Origin: Siphlonurus alternatus
Lineage: Eukaryota; Arthropoda; Insecta; Ephemeroptera; Siphlonuridae
Direction of reading: 5' to 3'
DNA length: 64,000 nt
Assembly: GCA_949825025.1 (NCBI GenBank)
Contig: OX463780.1
Location: forward strand, 37,676,979 to 37,740,978
Shown: piece by piece, positions 11,106 through 26,891 of the stretch
Numbering within the stretch: position 1 is the stretch's first letter
Layout: each line of letters begins with the position of its first letter
Notes under the pieces: generated by a model
Database searches by the model: none
The model's input: only the letters and a program-made list of their open reading frames with translations
Told to the model about the DNA's origin: nothing
Program-made: the position numbers and the translations under genes

Positions 11106-12374
11106 CTGACTCCAAGAAACGTAGCAAACTGAAGGTAGTTTCATACGCATAATTAAAAACTCAGATGTTAAACCTAAGTGTTGGTGTTGATCGATTTGAC
11201 AAATGTTGATTTCTAGTAGAATAAATATTATGACGGTACGGTTTAATAAAAATAGGAAGAAAAAAGCTTCTTCCTCGCTTGTCTTTTTCACTCAGTAATG
11301 CGGCAAAAATTTTGACATTTTTAATAATTTGGTTCATAACATCTTTAGTACATTATTAAAAATATCATTGCGTCCCATATAAGGTTGATTACAAGGTAAT
11401 AACCATTAAAATGCTTTAAGATTTAAATTAATTGGACCAAGAATAGCAACATCTTTCACTCGTACACAATGGTTTTTATATTATTTCACTCCTTTACTGC
11501 TACAATGACTGCATGTTAAGGCTCACAAACTTAGATACTTAGAATAACTATAACATTAAACTTTTCTTACGTTGTTATTTAATTAACAAATATAATCGTA
11601 AAACTACTCTAAATTGAAGAACATCATTGTTTTATTAGTCAGATTTTCTTCCATATTGCTTATTATATTAATATACAAGTTTTGAATGTTCTTAAATACA
11701 AAAATAAATCAACTGAAAATGACATATATTATGATATAAAATCTTGATTGTTCGTTCACACTTATAAAAATTCATTCATTGACTTTTTTCAATAAAAATA
11801 ACTTTTCATTTCAGTTTATTTACTTCGCTACCTGGTAAGACTTTTTTTTTTTTTTTTTACTCCAGTATAATTAAAAAAAAAAAGTCATTACATTTAATGG
11901 AAAATACTCTGTTGAAAGCATTATTAGAGCTCCCACAAGACTTTCTTTGTCATTGCGCCCATTGAGCTGCTGCGTGGCGGCAACGTGGCATTCGCGGTGG
12001 CACTTCACCGACATTAAGTACAAAAGAGTGCAGCAAGCAAGGAGCTCTCTCGTGTATCTGCTCTCAAGGTTTGTTTATTCAAAACAATGACAAGAAGTGT
12101 TTTGTTTATGTTTTACAGTCGAAAAGGACTCTTATATCTTATAGCAAAATAACACGGTGGAAAAATTGTTACAAGAAATTTACAAAAAGGCCTAAATAAT
12201 TTTAAATAAATTTCTTATAAAAATTATTTACACTGGGAGTTGGAATTTTATTGTAATAAGGGTAAAATTGTAAACAAAATTTGGAAATTGTTTCATCGGA
12301 CTGACTAGTTTTTTGTTTTTGTTTTTATTTCCTTCTTCTAATCTGTAATTATTGTTTTCTTAACAATTATTTAA
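11106..12374. other. non-coding DNA with a GC-rich islet at about 11.93-12.08 kb
   Basis: Mostly AT-rich. The islet is open on the + strand from an ATTATTAG acceptor-like edge near 11926 to a TCAAG-GTTTGT donor-like edge near 12069, in one frame throughout and in a second frame for about 26 codons. That double openness makes a coding claim unsafe. A short GAGCTC word sits at both sides of the islet. Confidence 0.35.
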
Positions 12375-12529
12375 GGTGCACCTAAGAAGACCAAATACTG
12401 CATTTTGATTGGTCATCAGGTTCTGATTTTTTTTTTTTTTTTTTTTTTTCGCGAGGAATGTTTGCAATGTCCAATTTTTTAACCCACCAAGGAAATTTTC
12501 CGGTCAAAAGCTAGTCCGTTCACCTTTAC
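12375..12529. mobile_element. possible short inverted-repeat element
   Basis: AGGTGCACC near the left and GTTCACCT at the right form short inverted ends, flanked by TTA on both sides. The body holds a 20+ T run and a TTGATTGGTC word resembling the GATTGGC word of the 1045-1234 MITE. The inverted repeat is short, so this could be chance. Confidence 0.3.
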
Positions 12530-14824
12530 AATAACAAAAATATATAAATTTCTTAAAAAACATATCAAGCTTTTGTATACAAACATCCAGCATTTCTTCT
12601 TGTATTATGGTTACGAGATGAATTTCAACATTTCAAAATATCGTTTCATAAAATATGAGGCCGAATGCATTGAAAACATGAAATCAGAAGTAACTATATA
12701 ATACGTACTAATTGTAAGAACTATGCTATTCTTATATACATTTTTTAAACTTCCAAATGTTATATTAATAAATTTATATATATTATATTTACTGTGAATT
12801 CAGTTTTTATATTTCAAAGTGGGGTGAGCATGACAATTTAAAACCATGCTGAATTAAAAATAATTTGCATTGATCGTTAAATACAGCTCAAACTTATAAC
12901 AAAATATATTGAATATATGAATATACGTAACTATAATGAAATATTTTTAACCTGCCAATATAAAGCAGAATGGAAAAAATTATAATTTATAAATCCAGTG
13001 TATTTAGTACAATTTAATTTTTAATTAGTAAAAAAATATTTCAACAATTTAAAATAAACTAATTTAATAAAAATGTATTTAACTACTGAAGCAAAATATT
13101 GTGTGTGTATTTTGAAACTATAAATTGACTATCAGTATCAGAAAAACAATGACAGTTAAAGAATTTTTTAATTAAAAAAATGTTAAACAACAATTATATT
13201 ATAGCTTAATTTTTGTTTTTAGTAATTCAGTGATTTGCTTAACCTCAAAAAACGAAACTATTCTGACCTAATAGTAAATGTACCTAATTAATTCATAGTT
13301 CATTCGATTTCAATCCTGTAGTCAATGATAGGTAAAAACTTGACATGAATTAAAGTAAGGTCTGTTTGATGTGTGTGATTTTAAGTACGTACAGTTTGAA
13401 AATCATACATCGAATGGCTGATCTATTGTATTCAACAGGTCAGAGGTATTCTCTTCTTTTCCTTATCACCATCACTGCGTTGGTAACTTTTTCAACTTCT
13501 GATACCCACCCACTCGATGGCTTGCCATCATGTGTGTTTTCAAAAGTTTCAAATACGAACAAACTGTACACGAAAACGAAGTAATAACATTCGATATTAA
13601 AATACAAGCTACAAGCTTATTATATTCCTTCTTTTTTTATATTTCTTTATATCTACACATTTTTTTTTATTATTTTTCACCACAGTAAAGTACATAACTA
13701 AAACGTATAACTCTCCTCCTATAGTATGGGAGATAAAAAAATAATTTGGGATATAATAATTCTGAATAGTTACGTCTCCAAAATTTATAAAGTAGAACTG
13801 CACTGATACAAAGTCAAGCAGGAGTAACATTACTGTTCGTATAGAGATTTGGAAACACTTTTTCAACTAGACAATTTTTCCATTTATATATAGCATTATA
13901 TATTGTAAATTTAATTTACTATTCAAAGTAATTTTCAGTTCTTTTTTTAATTCATTCTAAAAACAGTGCACATTTGTGGTAAAAGCCTAAATCTCCATTA
14001 TTTGGATTTAAATGTGATTTTTAATTTTTTAATAACAAGGCATGTAGGTGAAAAATTTTTTATTATTTTTCTTTTGACATGATTGAAAAATTTTAACTCT
14101 AACAGCATCCATCTAAAATATATCAAATTATTATAGACGAGCGTTTCTAAAAACAAAAGAATTCTCATTTCAAACTCCAAATAGCCGACATCAAATTAAA
14201 GCTGTACTGCTTCTTCTTGTTTAAAAAAAACATTGTCTTCACATGCACATAAGTTATAATTTTAGTATGTAGTTGATGTATTTTAGTATTTACTCTAAAT
14301 ATTAATTAATAATCACGTACGTCTTGCTGTAGTGTGATTTCAAAACAAACGTGATAAATCTAAATTGTATTATTTTTTTAGTACATGACATACTTCATTA
14401 CAAACTTTATTATTATTCACAAACTTTATAATAATATAAAAAAAACTTTTAAATAAAATATAAAATAAAATGAACATTTTATTGTATTCAAAATGAGAAC
14501 ATCTGCAGTTTAATTTAAAATTTATTCTTATAAAACGAAGCTTGTGTATTTACTTTGATGGAGATGCTACTATACTGTCAGCCATATACTGCAAGCTACA
14601 GAAATAACAAGCTACGAGACTGCTATACAGTTTGCGTATATAACATACCTCCTCCCCCTCCTTCTTTCTCTGCTTTACCATTACCTAATGGTTTGCTGCC
14701 TCCACCTAACCGTCAATACGAGGAGGAGGAGAAGGAAACCTCACGTAATTGAATCTGCAGGTTTACAACTTGGAAAAAACGACTGCGATTGATGAGCGAC
14801 CGATTTTACTGCTCGAGTACTCAA

Positions 14825-14826
<2 letters not shown>
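12530..14826. other. AT-rich non-coding DNA
   Basis: No gene is supported in 2.3 kb. The frames at 13366-13584 (+), 13609-13866 (-) and 13998-14180 (-) have AT-driven amino-acid composition and no splice framework. A proline/glutamate-rich frame (14555-14752, +) covers a CT-rich to GAGGAGG stretch and is low complexity. Confidence 0.5.
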
Positions 14827-14907
<81 letters not shown>

Positions 14908-14920
14908 TCTCTCTCTCTCT
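14827..14920. repeat. (CT)n microsatellite, left partner
   Basis: About 47 CT units with two CTAT interruptions near 14893 and 14901. It is followed 89 bp later by a long GA tract on the same strand, so the two tracts are complementary and could pair. Apparent Leu/Ser repeat frames across it are artefacts. Confidence 0.97.
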
Positions 14921-15004
14921 TCTCTGCCTTCAACTTTATTGTGCGGTCGTTACAAGAAACGGTTGCTCTTCCATCAAACAGAAACACAAAATACGACAGA
15001 TGCG

Positions 15005-17101
<2,097 letters not shown>

Positions 17102-17227
17102 CTATTTTGTCTCGGTGTGAATTAGGAAGCACAGCGGCGCACCTGAGCCCGAGAGGACGCGCTCATTACCAGGAGGGTGCTCGTGGTGGTGCACCATCCC
17201 AACCGACGTGCACGCCTCTTCATCAAC
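17102..17227 (-). other. candidate - strand exon in a GC-rich islet
   Basis: On the - strand, TGTAATTGGTTGTCAG is a good acceptor. The frame starts exactly at the junction with VDEEACTSVGMVHHHEHPPG and continues 41 codons to TAG at 17104-17102. A possible donor (TCAG then GTGCGC) lies inside, after about 28 codons. The acidic start, His/Pro-rich middle and GC-ending codons look exon-like. No family is recognised and no partner exon is assigned. Confidence 0.3.
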
Positions 17228-17838
17228 CTGACAACCAATTACACAGAGGACCGTGAAAACTTATGTTTATATACTACTAAACTATATTTCAAAATGAGAT
17301 TTTTTAAAGCTGCGTTTTAAAGTTATGTTTCATGATTCTAATAGTATATATCACTATTTAATATATTTCTGTTGTTCAATTGTTATTCTTCTCTAAAGTT
17401 TATCGCAGCCAATATTTTGTCAGTAAGTTGATGGAATCTGTATTTACGAACGCAGATAAGGTCTTAAACTGTCAGTAAAATCACAGTGGTTAATACCATG
17501 TTGTTTGCATGCAGCTAATGCTGTACAGTACATTGAAGTGTATGAAAATTAAATTTATATTGTATCTTATATGGGATTAAAGTTAATTCGTTGCCCTATT
17601 TTGGTAACGTCAATCAAAAGACATTTATGACTTTCAAGAAATTAATATGATGATATTTCTATTGTATACAGTTTATTTACATTTTATTAAAAGTACAATG
17701 AACCTAGAGTACATAAAATATTATTTTGTGATAAATAGAATAATATAATTTTCATATTTCTGTATTTCTCACGTCACCATTTGCTTTAGATTGTCAAAGT
17801 TTGTGAGCTACAATTAAATCAGCGTGACCACTGCTGGC

Positions 17839-17974
17839 TTATCTGAGCACGCTCCCGGGCTTATTCGGCGGTGACCGAAGTGAGGAGTCCCGCGGGAAGC
17901 GAACCTCCTCGACTAATCTAGCACCGACCGCGAGCCAGGGAGGCTGGAGGGCAGGTACCTCATTTCCTAAAGTG
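17839..17974 (-). other. candidate - strand terminal exon in a GC-rich islet
   Basis: On the - strand, CCCCCTTCCTTTTTGCTACAG is a textbook polypyrimidine tract and acceptor. One base and 44 sense codons follow (start TLGNEVPALQPPWLAVGARL, end PNKPGSVLR), closed by TAA at 17841-17839. Of the islets in the window this has the best acceptor. It lies 0.6 kb upstream (in - strand terms) of the 17102-17227 candidate. Its own terminal stop means the two would be alternatives rather than consecutive exons. Confidence 0.3.
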
Positions 17975-19433
17975 CTGTAGCAAAAAGGAAGGGGGTAGAA
18001 CCTCACTGTCCAAGCATAGGGAAAATACAAGGAAAGTGAGTCCACACGTTTGTCATTCCCTCCCTGATTTTTTATACACCACTGGCTGTTACATTACAGA
18101 TTACAGTGTAAGCCACTATATATAATTGTACTGTTTAAAAACTTGGAAATAAATTATTTGTTATTAATTTATATTACATAAAACTTATTGTTTCATTAAT
18201 TTAAAACTAATTTTAATATAATTGTTCAAACGGATTATTTTAATCGGTTTACATACGTTTATATTTATTTTGTTTATAATTTTCAATATGGTTTTAACAG
18301 ATTTATATACATGATTATGATTTAAAATCTAACTCACATTTATAGCTTTACATAAATTAACTGTGGATTTATTGAGAATTATAATACGCAATTTGTTTAT
18401 TTTTCATACAATGAATAAACATGTTTAAAATATGTGCCATTTGTATAATATGCTATTTACACAATATTGTTTTCATTGCCTAAATACGATATAATATCAT
18501 AAAATGCTACTTAAAAAATCTTAAAATTGCTCTCACTTTGCCTGACTTGTTATATATTAATAACTTTACACGTACAGTTTGTTTATTTTAAAATTTTACA
18601 TCAATGCGTGGATCACTCGATGACATCTATCTGTAAGCAAGCAGATGGGGCAAGCATCGTAACTAGCAGAAGATCTACTATACGTAGCGATAAAAAAAAT
18701 TCAGCATATCTATTCTTATCTTTGCATTAATTGTTTACTCAATAGATCCATTGATGTAACAAAAATTAAATAACCAAACTGTACTGAACATCAGTGCATC
18801 TTTTAAAACACAGCCATTTGCGAAAATATAAAGATTTTCGTGGAGATATGTAAATATTTTAAAAAAATTACAGCTGAGCTTATTATTAAATCACGATTAT
18901 TTATATAAAAGTCGCAATTAAAGTCGTGGAAAACCTTATAGTAAAAACTATACAATAAACTATGTATATTTATAATATATGCGTTCTCTTTGTATTAACA
19001 TGTAAATATACTCTGAAAGTAGCCACAGAATAAATTTACAGCATTATATTTTCATAATTAGTTGTTAGATACCTTCAGACAAGCATTAAAAATATTAAAT
19101 TAAAAAATTATCAACTTTCATGTTGGTTTTACGCTTCTACATTTTCATATTTGGTCCTTGGAAAAAACAGCCTAAATTTCAACGCACAGAGACATTTATT
19201 TATTGTAGTATTATGAATACTCAATGCATGTTAATTTTAATAAAGTCAATAGCATACTTACTTTCCATACTTTCTTTATAAAACGTTTTGTTTTTTAAAG
19301 AAAATCAAGTAATTGATGAAAAAGGGTGGGTAGATCTATGCGTGAAATGACCGAAATATTTTGTCAGTGTGCTTTGATTTTTCTGATTTGCATGACCTGT
19401 GTGTTGACATTTCTTGGTTTGCTCACACTAAGA
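17975..19433. other. AT-rich non-coding DNA
   Basis: No gene is supported. A short patch near 18600-18690 has mixed composition and an open frame, but no splice edges that convince. Confidence 0.55.
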
Positions 19434-19512
19434 GGCCCCGCTGTCGTCACGGGCTGCTCCAGCTGCCAGTGCTTAGTGCTAAGCCCAGACCTGAGCGCTC
19501 CCTTAGCGTCCA
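19434..19512. other. GC-rich islet open on both strands
   Basis: This 80-bp GC-rich patch in AT-rich DNA contains CCGCTGTCGTCACGGGC. On the + strand a frame reads KRPRCRHGLLQLPVL and ends in TAA just before an AATAAA. On the - strand a frame reads MDAKGALRSGLSTKHW and reaches a GTGAGC donor-like site. Neither can be preferred, and a regulatory element is also possible. Confidence 0.25.
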
Positions 19513-22500
19513 TCCCCAGACTTCAAATTATTATGTGTTGCAATAAAAATAAATAAAAAAAGTACTCGAGGAAAAATGTGGTAAAAATTTTCCATTATTA
19601 ACAAGTCTTAAGAAGCAGGATTATATTATTTTTTTTATTGTTTGTAAGAACAGTTAATATATATATTATTAATTAATTTTAATTTGAATATATAACATGA
19701 TTAAATACAGATACTTAATTATTAAATAAACAGATTAGTTTAAGCACAGCATGAATTGTTTTTACTAGTCCAAAGTTCGTGCGCCCAAAAGTAATTAAGC
19801 AGGAAAATGCCAGATGCGTCAATGATTATTGCAACAATTATCAAACAACAAGTTCGACAATTATTAAGTCATCCCGAGTTTAAATAAATTTCATCTTAAA
19901 TTCGCTAATAAGCTCCCACCTCTAATTTTCTCCTGTTTTGCACCATTTATGAGGGAAAAATATACGAGATTACGTTATATTTCCTCTTATTGAGCACAAA
20001 ACGTTGAAAATATTGTCTCCATTTCATCCTCACTTTGAGCGAGAAAGAAACAAGTTGTATTTTTGAGGTAAAAAGACGTAATATAATTATGTTTAGACTT
20101 ATAAAGGATGAGTTGAAAGCGTATTTTCCAATTAGAGATTGCAAGCACTTGAACTTTGTACAGTATAGCAATAACGTTCATACAATCATATACTACTCGG
20201 TTCGCATCAAAGTTGAGGAACAATTAAATTAACTTGCCTATTTTTTAATATTGTTGGAATTAATATTTTATTATATATTTTTTCCATATAAAATGCATAA
20301 TTATATATTGGAACAAGGTGTGGAGAAGTTTATTTACCAACAATAATGTAATATTATATCATATACTGATCCAAGCTGTCAATGTTACAAGTTTAAATAC
20401 TCATATATCGATGCGAATTAAGGTACTACTGTAAAGATTGCATGACTACAAGCTGTTGAGATCAACAAGGCTGCAAATGACATTAAATTTAATAATTGTT
20501 TTATTGTTATACAACACCTAGAAGCAGCTGGAAAGTTACTTCTGCCGGACTAACTCCAGCTTCAATCTGGAAAATATTTATGCAGACTATTTATTTATAT
20601 TTTTTTAAGAAATATTAAAAACAGAGCCTATTTATTTACTTATTTACTTATTTTTTTTTTAAAGTCAAGCCATCCCAGAAATTAGTACATGAGGCCTGCA
20701 AACATGCAGAGTATAATATATGTAAGGGTAAATTTTGTGCTGTTCTGAGTTTTATTTATTATTATATTTAAATTATTTATATAATAAAACTGAAGAATTT
20801 ACCTAAAGGTAACGAAAGAATTTTCATATAACAAAAAAATGTATTATATGAAAAGCGTAACAGAAATTTTGCACTTTGGAATGTAATAATTAAGTATAAG
20901 TTCAAAACAAATGTAATTGAAAAACTTTGTTGTGTTATTTGGTCTTGCTATCATTTCTTCTTACGAAAAATGTAAGAGAGTAAGACACTCGATAATCTTA
21001 TCCTTCTTTTTTTTCTCTTTTCTTTAAAAAACATTAAATATATTTATGTATGACTAAAAACGGAAGGGTGGACTTAAATTATGTTTAACAAAAAATATTG
21101 GAAACACCATCGTGGGCAATGCTATAGAGGGGGAGGTAGGAAGGAGAGGGGGAGGGAGGGAGGGTAGGAGAGAGAGATTCAAGAGAGAACGCAATTATTG
21201 AAAAGCTTTGAATCTATATATCTGGGTGGTTCCATATATTCTATCCCTAGGGTATTTTTCATTCTACCGAATAGCTCAGAACCCTTTACTTTTCTTGCAG
21301 AAACCAGAAGCCTGAAATATAAAGTATGCATAAAGCTGCAAATTTACATATAGGCAGTTATAACAAAACTTGCTATATACACGATAGCTTGGTTTCCATT
21401 TTTATTTTTTATTAAAATGGAAAAGAAAATATATGAAACACTAAAAGAAATGTCTCTGCTCCCTTAAAGTTTCAATTTTCATGTTATTTTAATTTCTTTA
21501 ATTCACAGTATTTTAATGGCTAAAAAAGTTAAACCATTATTATTAGGTTAAAATTTGGATCAAGGAAAATATATAGAAAACACTAGAAAACAGTAATTAA
21601 GTAGAGGAATAAATAATAATTACTATCCTCTGTTATATAGCCGTCGTGAAGATGGATTACCATTGGTGATTTGAATGGTGATATCTGATATTAATTTGTT
21701 TAGTTCAAGATGTACAAATCTTAATAAATGTTGACTGTTATTATATAATAATATCACATGAAAATTTGCTAGTGGGAATTTATTCTTAAAAGCGTACCTC
21801 AGTTTACTGCCCTAGAGAGTACAGAGTTATTATAATGTGACCTAGCTCGTATATAAGCAAATACACGCTAGACGCTTGAGCAAGCAGCCGGGTTAAGTCT
21901 ATGTTATAATTACTTAACAAGCAATCAGGCATCACAGTATACGAGGGACACAGTATTAAATACATTAATTACCTCTTGTATAGCGGTAATTACAAGGCGA
22001 TCTACTAATAACATTGTGTATTTCACACGTAAACATTATAATATATCTAGTTACAAGTATGTAAATCCACGCTTGTTTACAGATTAAATCTTGTGTATAC
22101 CTGATTTTGATTATATAAATAAAAAGTTAAAGTTTATTTAATTATTAGAGCAAAAAATTATTTTCTGGTTCTATTAAAATTGAAGTAAAATTTTCAAACA
22201 TAATTACCAAACATTATTTATTAAATTTATATAATGTATGTATGTATGCTTTTTATTATAGAACTACATGTGGGCAAAAAAATATAAAATAATATGGTAC
22301 CTTTTTAGTTGCACAATCATAATATATAAACAAGTTAGTCTTATTATTAATTGTTCTAAGACTGAAATTTTTCACTTTGAGAGCAGCATTTGAGTGATAG
22401 TCAGTTCTTACTAAATCTACAACAATAAAATTTTGTTATAGAATTTCAGGGTTGTATAAGCCTGATAGAATTTGAAATATGAAAAAGGTCATGAGAAAAA

Positions 22501-23087
22501 GAGGAAACGGCCGCTGATTCACATGTGATTTGATGTGGATAAGGTGTTAGTTCGTATCTATATCTCAGACGGAGTCCCAATACCTAATAACATTTCATGC
22601 TATATAAGGGGATAAATACCATTAATGTATTCAATTGCTTCCTATAATTTCTGATGATTTTGTTATCTTTAAAATAAAAACCCAAATTTTATGTAATAAA
22701 TTGAAAAATAACTATTCATCACTAATTCAATATTATTCCTGTATATATATATATGGCGAAGAATGGTGAAAAGTACCAAAAATTGAGAGCTATAAGCTCC
22801 GCATCCTTTAGCTAGACTCAAATAGTCTCAAATATCTCGTGACAAGTGACCTTTGCACGCAGCGGTCAGTAGGTTACACAATTCACATTGCGATGGACAT
22901 TAAATTTAATTATTGTTACCGACCTTTTGATTTGGAAATGTCACGCAAACCTGAATATTTTCACTCAGCTTGAAATTTTAAAACGAAAAACCGTATAATA
23001 AGTAATAATACCCAAAACATGCACAAAATTCAATACAAATAATATTAATAATAATAATGCTGTCTTTGCAAATAAATTGTATTAAAT
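19513..23087. other. AT-rich non-coding DNA with a G-tract cluster
   Basis: About 3.5 kb with no supported gene. Overlapping frames at 19947-20232 on both strands are open because of sequence composition and show no recognisable motif. A purine-rich stretch at 21127-21180 includes a G-quadruplex motif, listed separately. Confidence 0.5.
21148..21164 (+). other. G-quadruplex motif
   Basis: The run GGGGGAGGGAGGGAGGG has four G tracts of at least three, separated by single A. This is a canonical intramolecular G4 pattern within a longer purine-rich stretch. There is no gene nearby to connect it with. Confidence 0.6.
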
Positions 23088-23745
23088 TACAGCAGAACTA
23101 CCACTTAAAAATAAGATAAGGTGTTTTTATACTTTTATATGTTATTCTCACCCTGCTATATTTTGTATTAATGTACTCTGTTTATTATGTAAGTTAAATT
23201 GTTTTTATAAGTGCCGTAATGGTATGAATGATCTTACCATAACGGATAGTGTTGTGAGTGGTCGTGAAATTCGTGGACAATCTGGTGTGGCAAGACTTAT
23301 CCCTCCCAAAGTACGGACGTCACTTTACCAAAACTGCTTTGTATATCGTTGCACCACTCATTGTCAGTGGAATAACTTACCTGCCGATGTTAAATTACAG
23401 CCACCTTCTTCTTTCTCTTTATGTTTAAAGAGACATCTAATGAACATTTAATAATAATTTGTTTGACTAGGCCTCATGGGTCAATTAATATTGTGTATAT
23501 TATGGATCAATGCCACTTTTGTGTCATGGTGCCACTTTGGTGCTACAGTATTGGTCCTCACCCTAAAAATTTTCAAAAATGAGCTATATTTGTCAATTTT
23601 TACTTTTACTTTCTTTTCTTTGTTGTTTTATTATTCTTTTAATTTTGTTGTAAAATATAAATATGTATTTACTATTTATGTATAAATTGACATGGGTGAA
23701 ATAAAATAAAATAAAAAATAAAATAAATAAAATAATAAATATTTA
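23088..23745 (+). mobile_element. non-LTR retrotransposon, 5'-truncated 3' end
   Basis: A frame open from about 23088 to the TAA at 23449-23451 ends in a segment typical of the C-terminus of LINE reverse-transcriptase proteins. It has NCFYKCRNGMNDL, then PPKVRTSLYQNCFVYRC, then WNNLPADVKLQPPSSFSLCLKRHL, which matches the general pattern R-T...F..R....WN.LP......S...FK..L. A 250-bp 3' UTR follows and ends in an A-rich AAATA-type tail (about 23698-23745). The element is 5'-truncated, as most LINE insertions are. The CR1/Jockey-like family assignment is by motif memory only. The upstream part of the open frame (before about 23190) may be flanking DNA. Confidence 0.75.
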
Positions 23746-24984
23746 TTTTATGTTAAAATATGGTAATTATAATAAGTAAAAATTAGATATAGATAGTACT
23801 TATAAATGGAACTGCGATTCTCCAAAAATTATCTCTCACTCATCCTGTTTTCCTTTCATTTATAAAGGACCATAACATTTGTTACCACTGTTCCAATATA
23901 AACGATGCAATGAATTTTATTACTGTATATTTGAGCTAACATTTTGAGTCAAAATATTAAGCATATTTATGTTAATTATGTTATTTTTTCCTTCATGCAG
24001 TGAGCGTATGACTTTGTCACGTACCTTGATAATAAGATACTAAGCTTTTTTATAAGTTAAGTATATTTTGATTATTTTTTCATGAAAATTATGTTTCTTC
24101 TGTAGCATGCAAGATTACAGGTCTGTTCATAAACCCTTGGGGTATATTTAAGGTTTCTACACACGATTTCTATGTATCTGTACTGCATGTATACCCGCGG
24201 ATAAATAAAGTCGATCAAGTGCAGAAATTATAGTCTAACCAAGGTTAACCAACAGATCTTATATAATATATATATAACAATTAAACAAAGTAATAATCGG
24301 TGATGGAAAACATGCAAATTTAATTAAAATTTTCTATGTAATTGAAAACACATGAGTCATGAGAGTGTTTCTGCAAGTGTAGATTACCTTATTATTACCT
24401 TTTAATTGCAATTAAAAATGAATCGAAGTGTATACAATTTTTATAAATTTTTATTTAGTTAAAATTCTAGAATAACTTTATACGGGATAAATTATGTACT
24501 TATATTCTTAATTAATGAATTTTTAATGTATCTAATTGAAGAAAGTCTTCAAAACAAATTCAAATTAATTGCTATTTGCTAAAAGTAACGATTTAACTCA
24601 ACATGAATAATACTCTAAACAACGCAAAAACTAATATTGAAATGAGAACTATAAAAGCATGTTAAGCTATAGCTTCTTTATCTCTTAGCCTAATATTTAG
24701 TTTCTTAACAATATTTACATTATTAACTAAAAATTTTAATCCTTTTTATTCCACTATAAAATATTTCAAACGTAAACATTTTTTCTTTAGTTTTAAGAAA
24801 GTACCAATTAAAATTTCCTACATGACTTCCAGCACCACCTATAATTCTGTGTAAAAAAATTAGTTGCCTTAAATTTTACAAAATATAACATAATATAATA
24901 ATTGTATTTTCCCTTTTTCCTATGTATATATTTGTTGTCATTAGCTATAACTAGTATTTACGATACGAGCGCCACATGTAGGCA

Positions 24985-25027
<43 letters not shown>

Positions 25028-25540
25028 ACTAACTATAAGCCTTCATACCAGTAACTTATAAAAGCAAACAGAGGATGGGAATAACATTATCTTTTATATT
25101 CTATACATAGTTCCATACTTACGTAAATAGTGCGTATTACATGGCGTAATGGCGTATAGATATCATATTTCAAGATTTTCAAGTACCGTACAATACTAGT
25201 TATATGAAAAAAGAGATATTGTAAAACAATTTGGACTCTTAAAACTTCTGTTTGCCCATGCATTAATTTATATTTAAAATTTAATTGTCTTTAAATTGAT
25301 TTTGTGACGTCATATGAAGAGATCAAGGATTAGACTTTACTTTCAGTCTAAACCATTGTTCTTCTAAATTGCAGGATTGTGTAAAATATTCAATTACAGT
25401 ATATAATTTTAATAAAAGTAAATTAATTATATATAACACTATAACTCCCTATAACTGTTAAAAAGTTGACGATCAAACACCAAATTTATTTATAATAATT
25501 AAAAGTATATTAAGCAAAATAATAATAATAATAATAAATT
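23746..25540. other. AT-rich non-coding DNA
   Basis: No gene is supported. There is an AT dinucleotide run at 24988-25016 and an AAT trinucleotide run near 25519-25537. Confidence 0.6.
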
Positions 25541-25640
25541 TGTACCTGTCAGAATTTCCCGCGAATCACGGGAACCTCCTCCCGCCCCTTTCTTGTCGTA
25601 TCACCGGCCGCTGCGGGAGTGCATCGGCTTGAATCAATCA
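25541..25640. other. GC-rich islet, closed in all - strand frames
   Basis: A 100-bp GC-rich patch contains TTCCCGCGAATCACGGGAA, which is nearly palindromic, and a CCGGCCGCTGCGG word. On the - strand it ends in a CAG-GTACAA donor-like site, but all three frames contain stops. A coding internal exon is excluded; an untranslated exon or a regulatory element remains possible. Confidence 0.4.
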
Positions 25641-26767
25641 ACGGCCATAGAACTCACTTTTCAAACTAAATAATTAATTGTAAAATAACTAGGCATTGTA
25701 CGAAAATATTGAGCCACAGGGATGTCAGAATAATTCTTAGCTGCCCGAATATGTAAAAAAAGTATTCACTTTGGTACCCCTTTAAATTCGGAGTTCTTCA
25801 TTGCTTTCAGCACAAACCACATACATTATATAATGCGAATGCAGATCAAGCTCATTAACGTTTGTCTAATTTAAACTTACATCCATATAAAAAATGTTTC
25901 GATTTGTCACAATAATTATTTTATGTAGTTAATAAGGCTTTTATTCCCTATGAAAAGAATTTCTGTAAAGATTGTGCTCATCAAATGGTAACAACACTCT
26001 TTCACACACAACTCATCTGAATACTAAGGTTCTTTTTGTATGACTTCTTTTTTCATCATCATAAGTATATGGTCTCTTTTTTTTACTTTGAAAAAGTGTG
26101 TCGTGTTTTAATTATAACTCTGGTAGTTTTAACAATGTTTTCTTTTGCAACTGAACAATAAAATACCACCTACATTACAGTTTTTTTTCTTTGACACATT
26201 TAAATAAATAAATTTATATAATGGAACGAAACTATAAAAAGAATAATTATTCTATGGTCTCTGAAATATTTATATTAATTACAGATTTCTTATTGTTATA
26301 ACAGTAGTTGACAAAAAAAAAAAAAAAGACGTATATCGGTATCACCAATATGCTTTATAACTAAAATTGGAACTGTACGACAGTCAAAACCTGGTTCGAT
26401 CACCTCAAACGTACGGAATTAACCAATAAACTTCAAAAATATGAAATACTGTGGATCTGATTCATCTGAATCATCTGATTAATGCACGTATTTAATTATT
26501 ATCAATATTTTTGTATCACTGCGTGAAAATATCCCTTGTAAAAAAGAATTATACTTATTACATAATTCTTAAATGTTGAATTAGAATAATTCAGTATATA
26601 ATGTAAAGTATACTAAATTATACAATAAATTATATTAGTTTTATTTGATTATAATAAATTATAGGAAAGCATAGAATTATTATATTTCTAAACATAACAT
26701 TTTTTAAATGTAAAAAAATATAATAAAAATAATAAGCTACACATTGAACCCTATATATATTTAGTTG
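25641..26767. other. AT-rich non-coding DNA
   Basis: No gene is seen. A short ATCTGA tandem (GATCTGATTCATCTGAATCATCTGAT) lies near 26454-26480. Confidence 0.6.
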
Positions 26768-26891
26768 CCGCGGATATTTCAGATTTAATATGGGCAATAT
26801 AGACATTTCCTTCACTTCAGTTTTTTTTAGCATTGCCATGGCCTTATGAAGAAGCCCTCCCCCTGCCCCCTCTGCCGAAATTTGGGATCCG
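26768..26891 (+). mobile_element. hAT-type MITE, family H, truncated by the assembly gap
   Basis: The segment from about 26768 (GCCGCGGATATTTCAG) through the conserved body (ATATGGGCAATATAGACATTTCC, then TTTTTTAGCATTGCCATGGCCTTATG) to GGGATCCG at the gap edge aligns by eye with the two complete copies at 50195 and 61150. The last seven or so bases of the right terminal repeat would lie in the N run. Frames running into the gap are not genes. Confidence 0.65.

Noticed and set aside
17839..18045. 68-codon - strand frame beginning MDSLSLYFPY as one continuous gene
   Set aside because: A strong acceptor lies inside it at about 17975, so the first part is probably intron; only the downstream part is kept as a candidate exon.
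25541..25640. GC-rich islet with donor-like CAG-GTACAA as a coding exon
   Set aside because: All three - strand frames contain stop codons before the donor.
26385..26400. GGTTCGATCACC resembling a tRNA B box
   Set aside because: No A box or acceptor stem can be found upstream or downstream.
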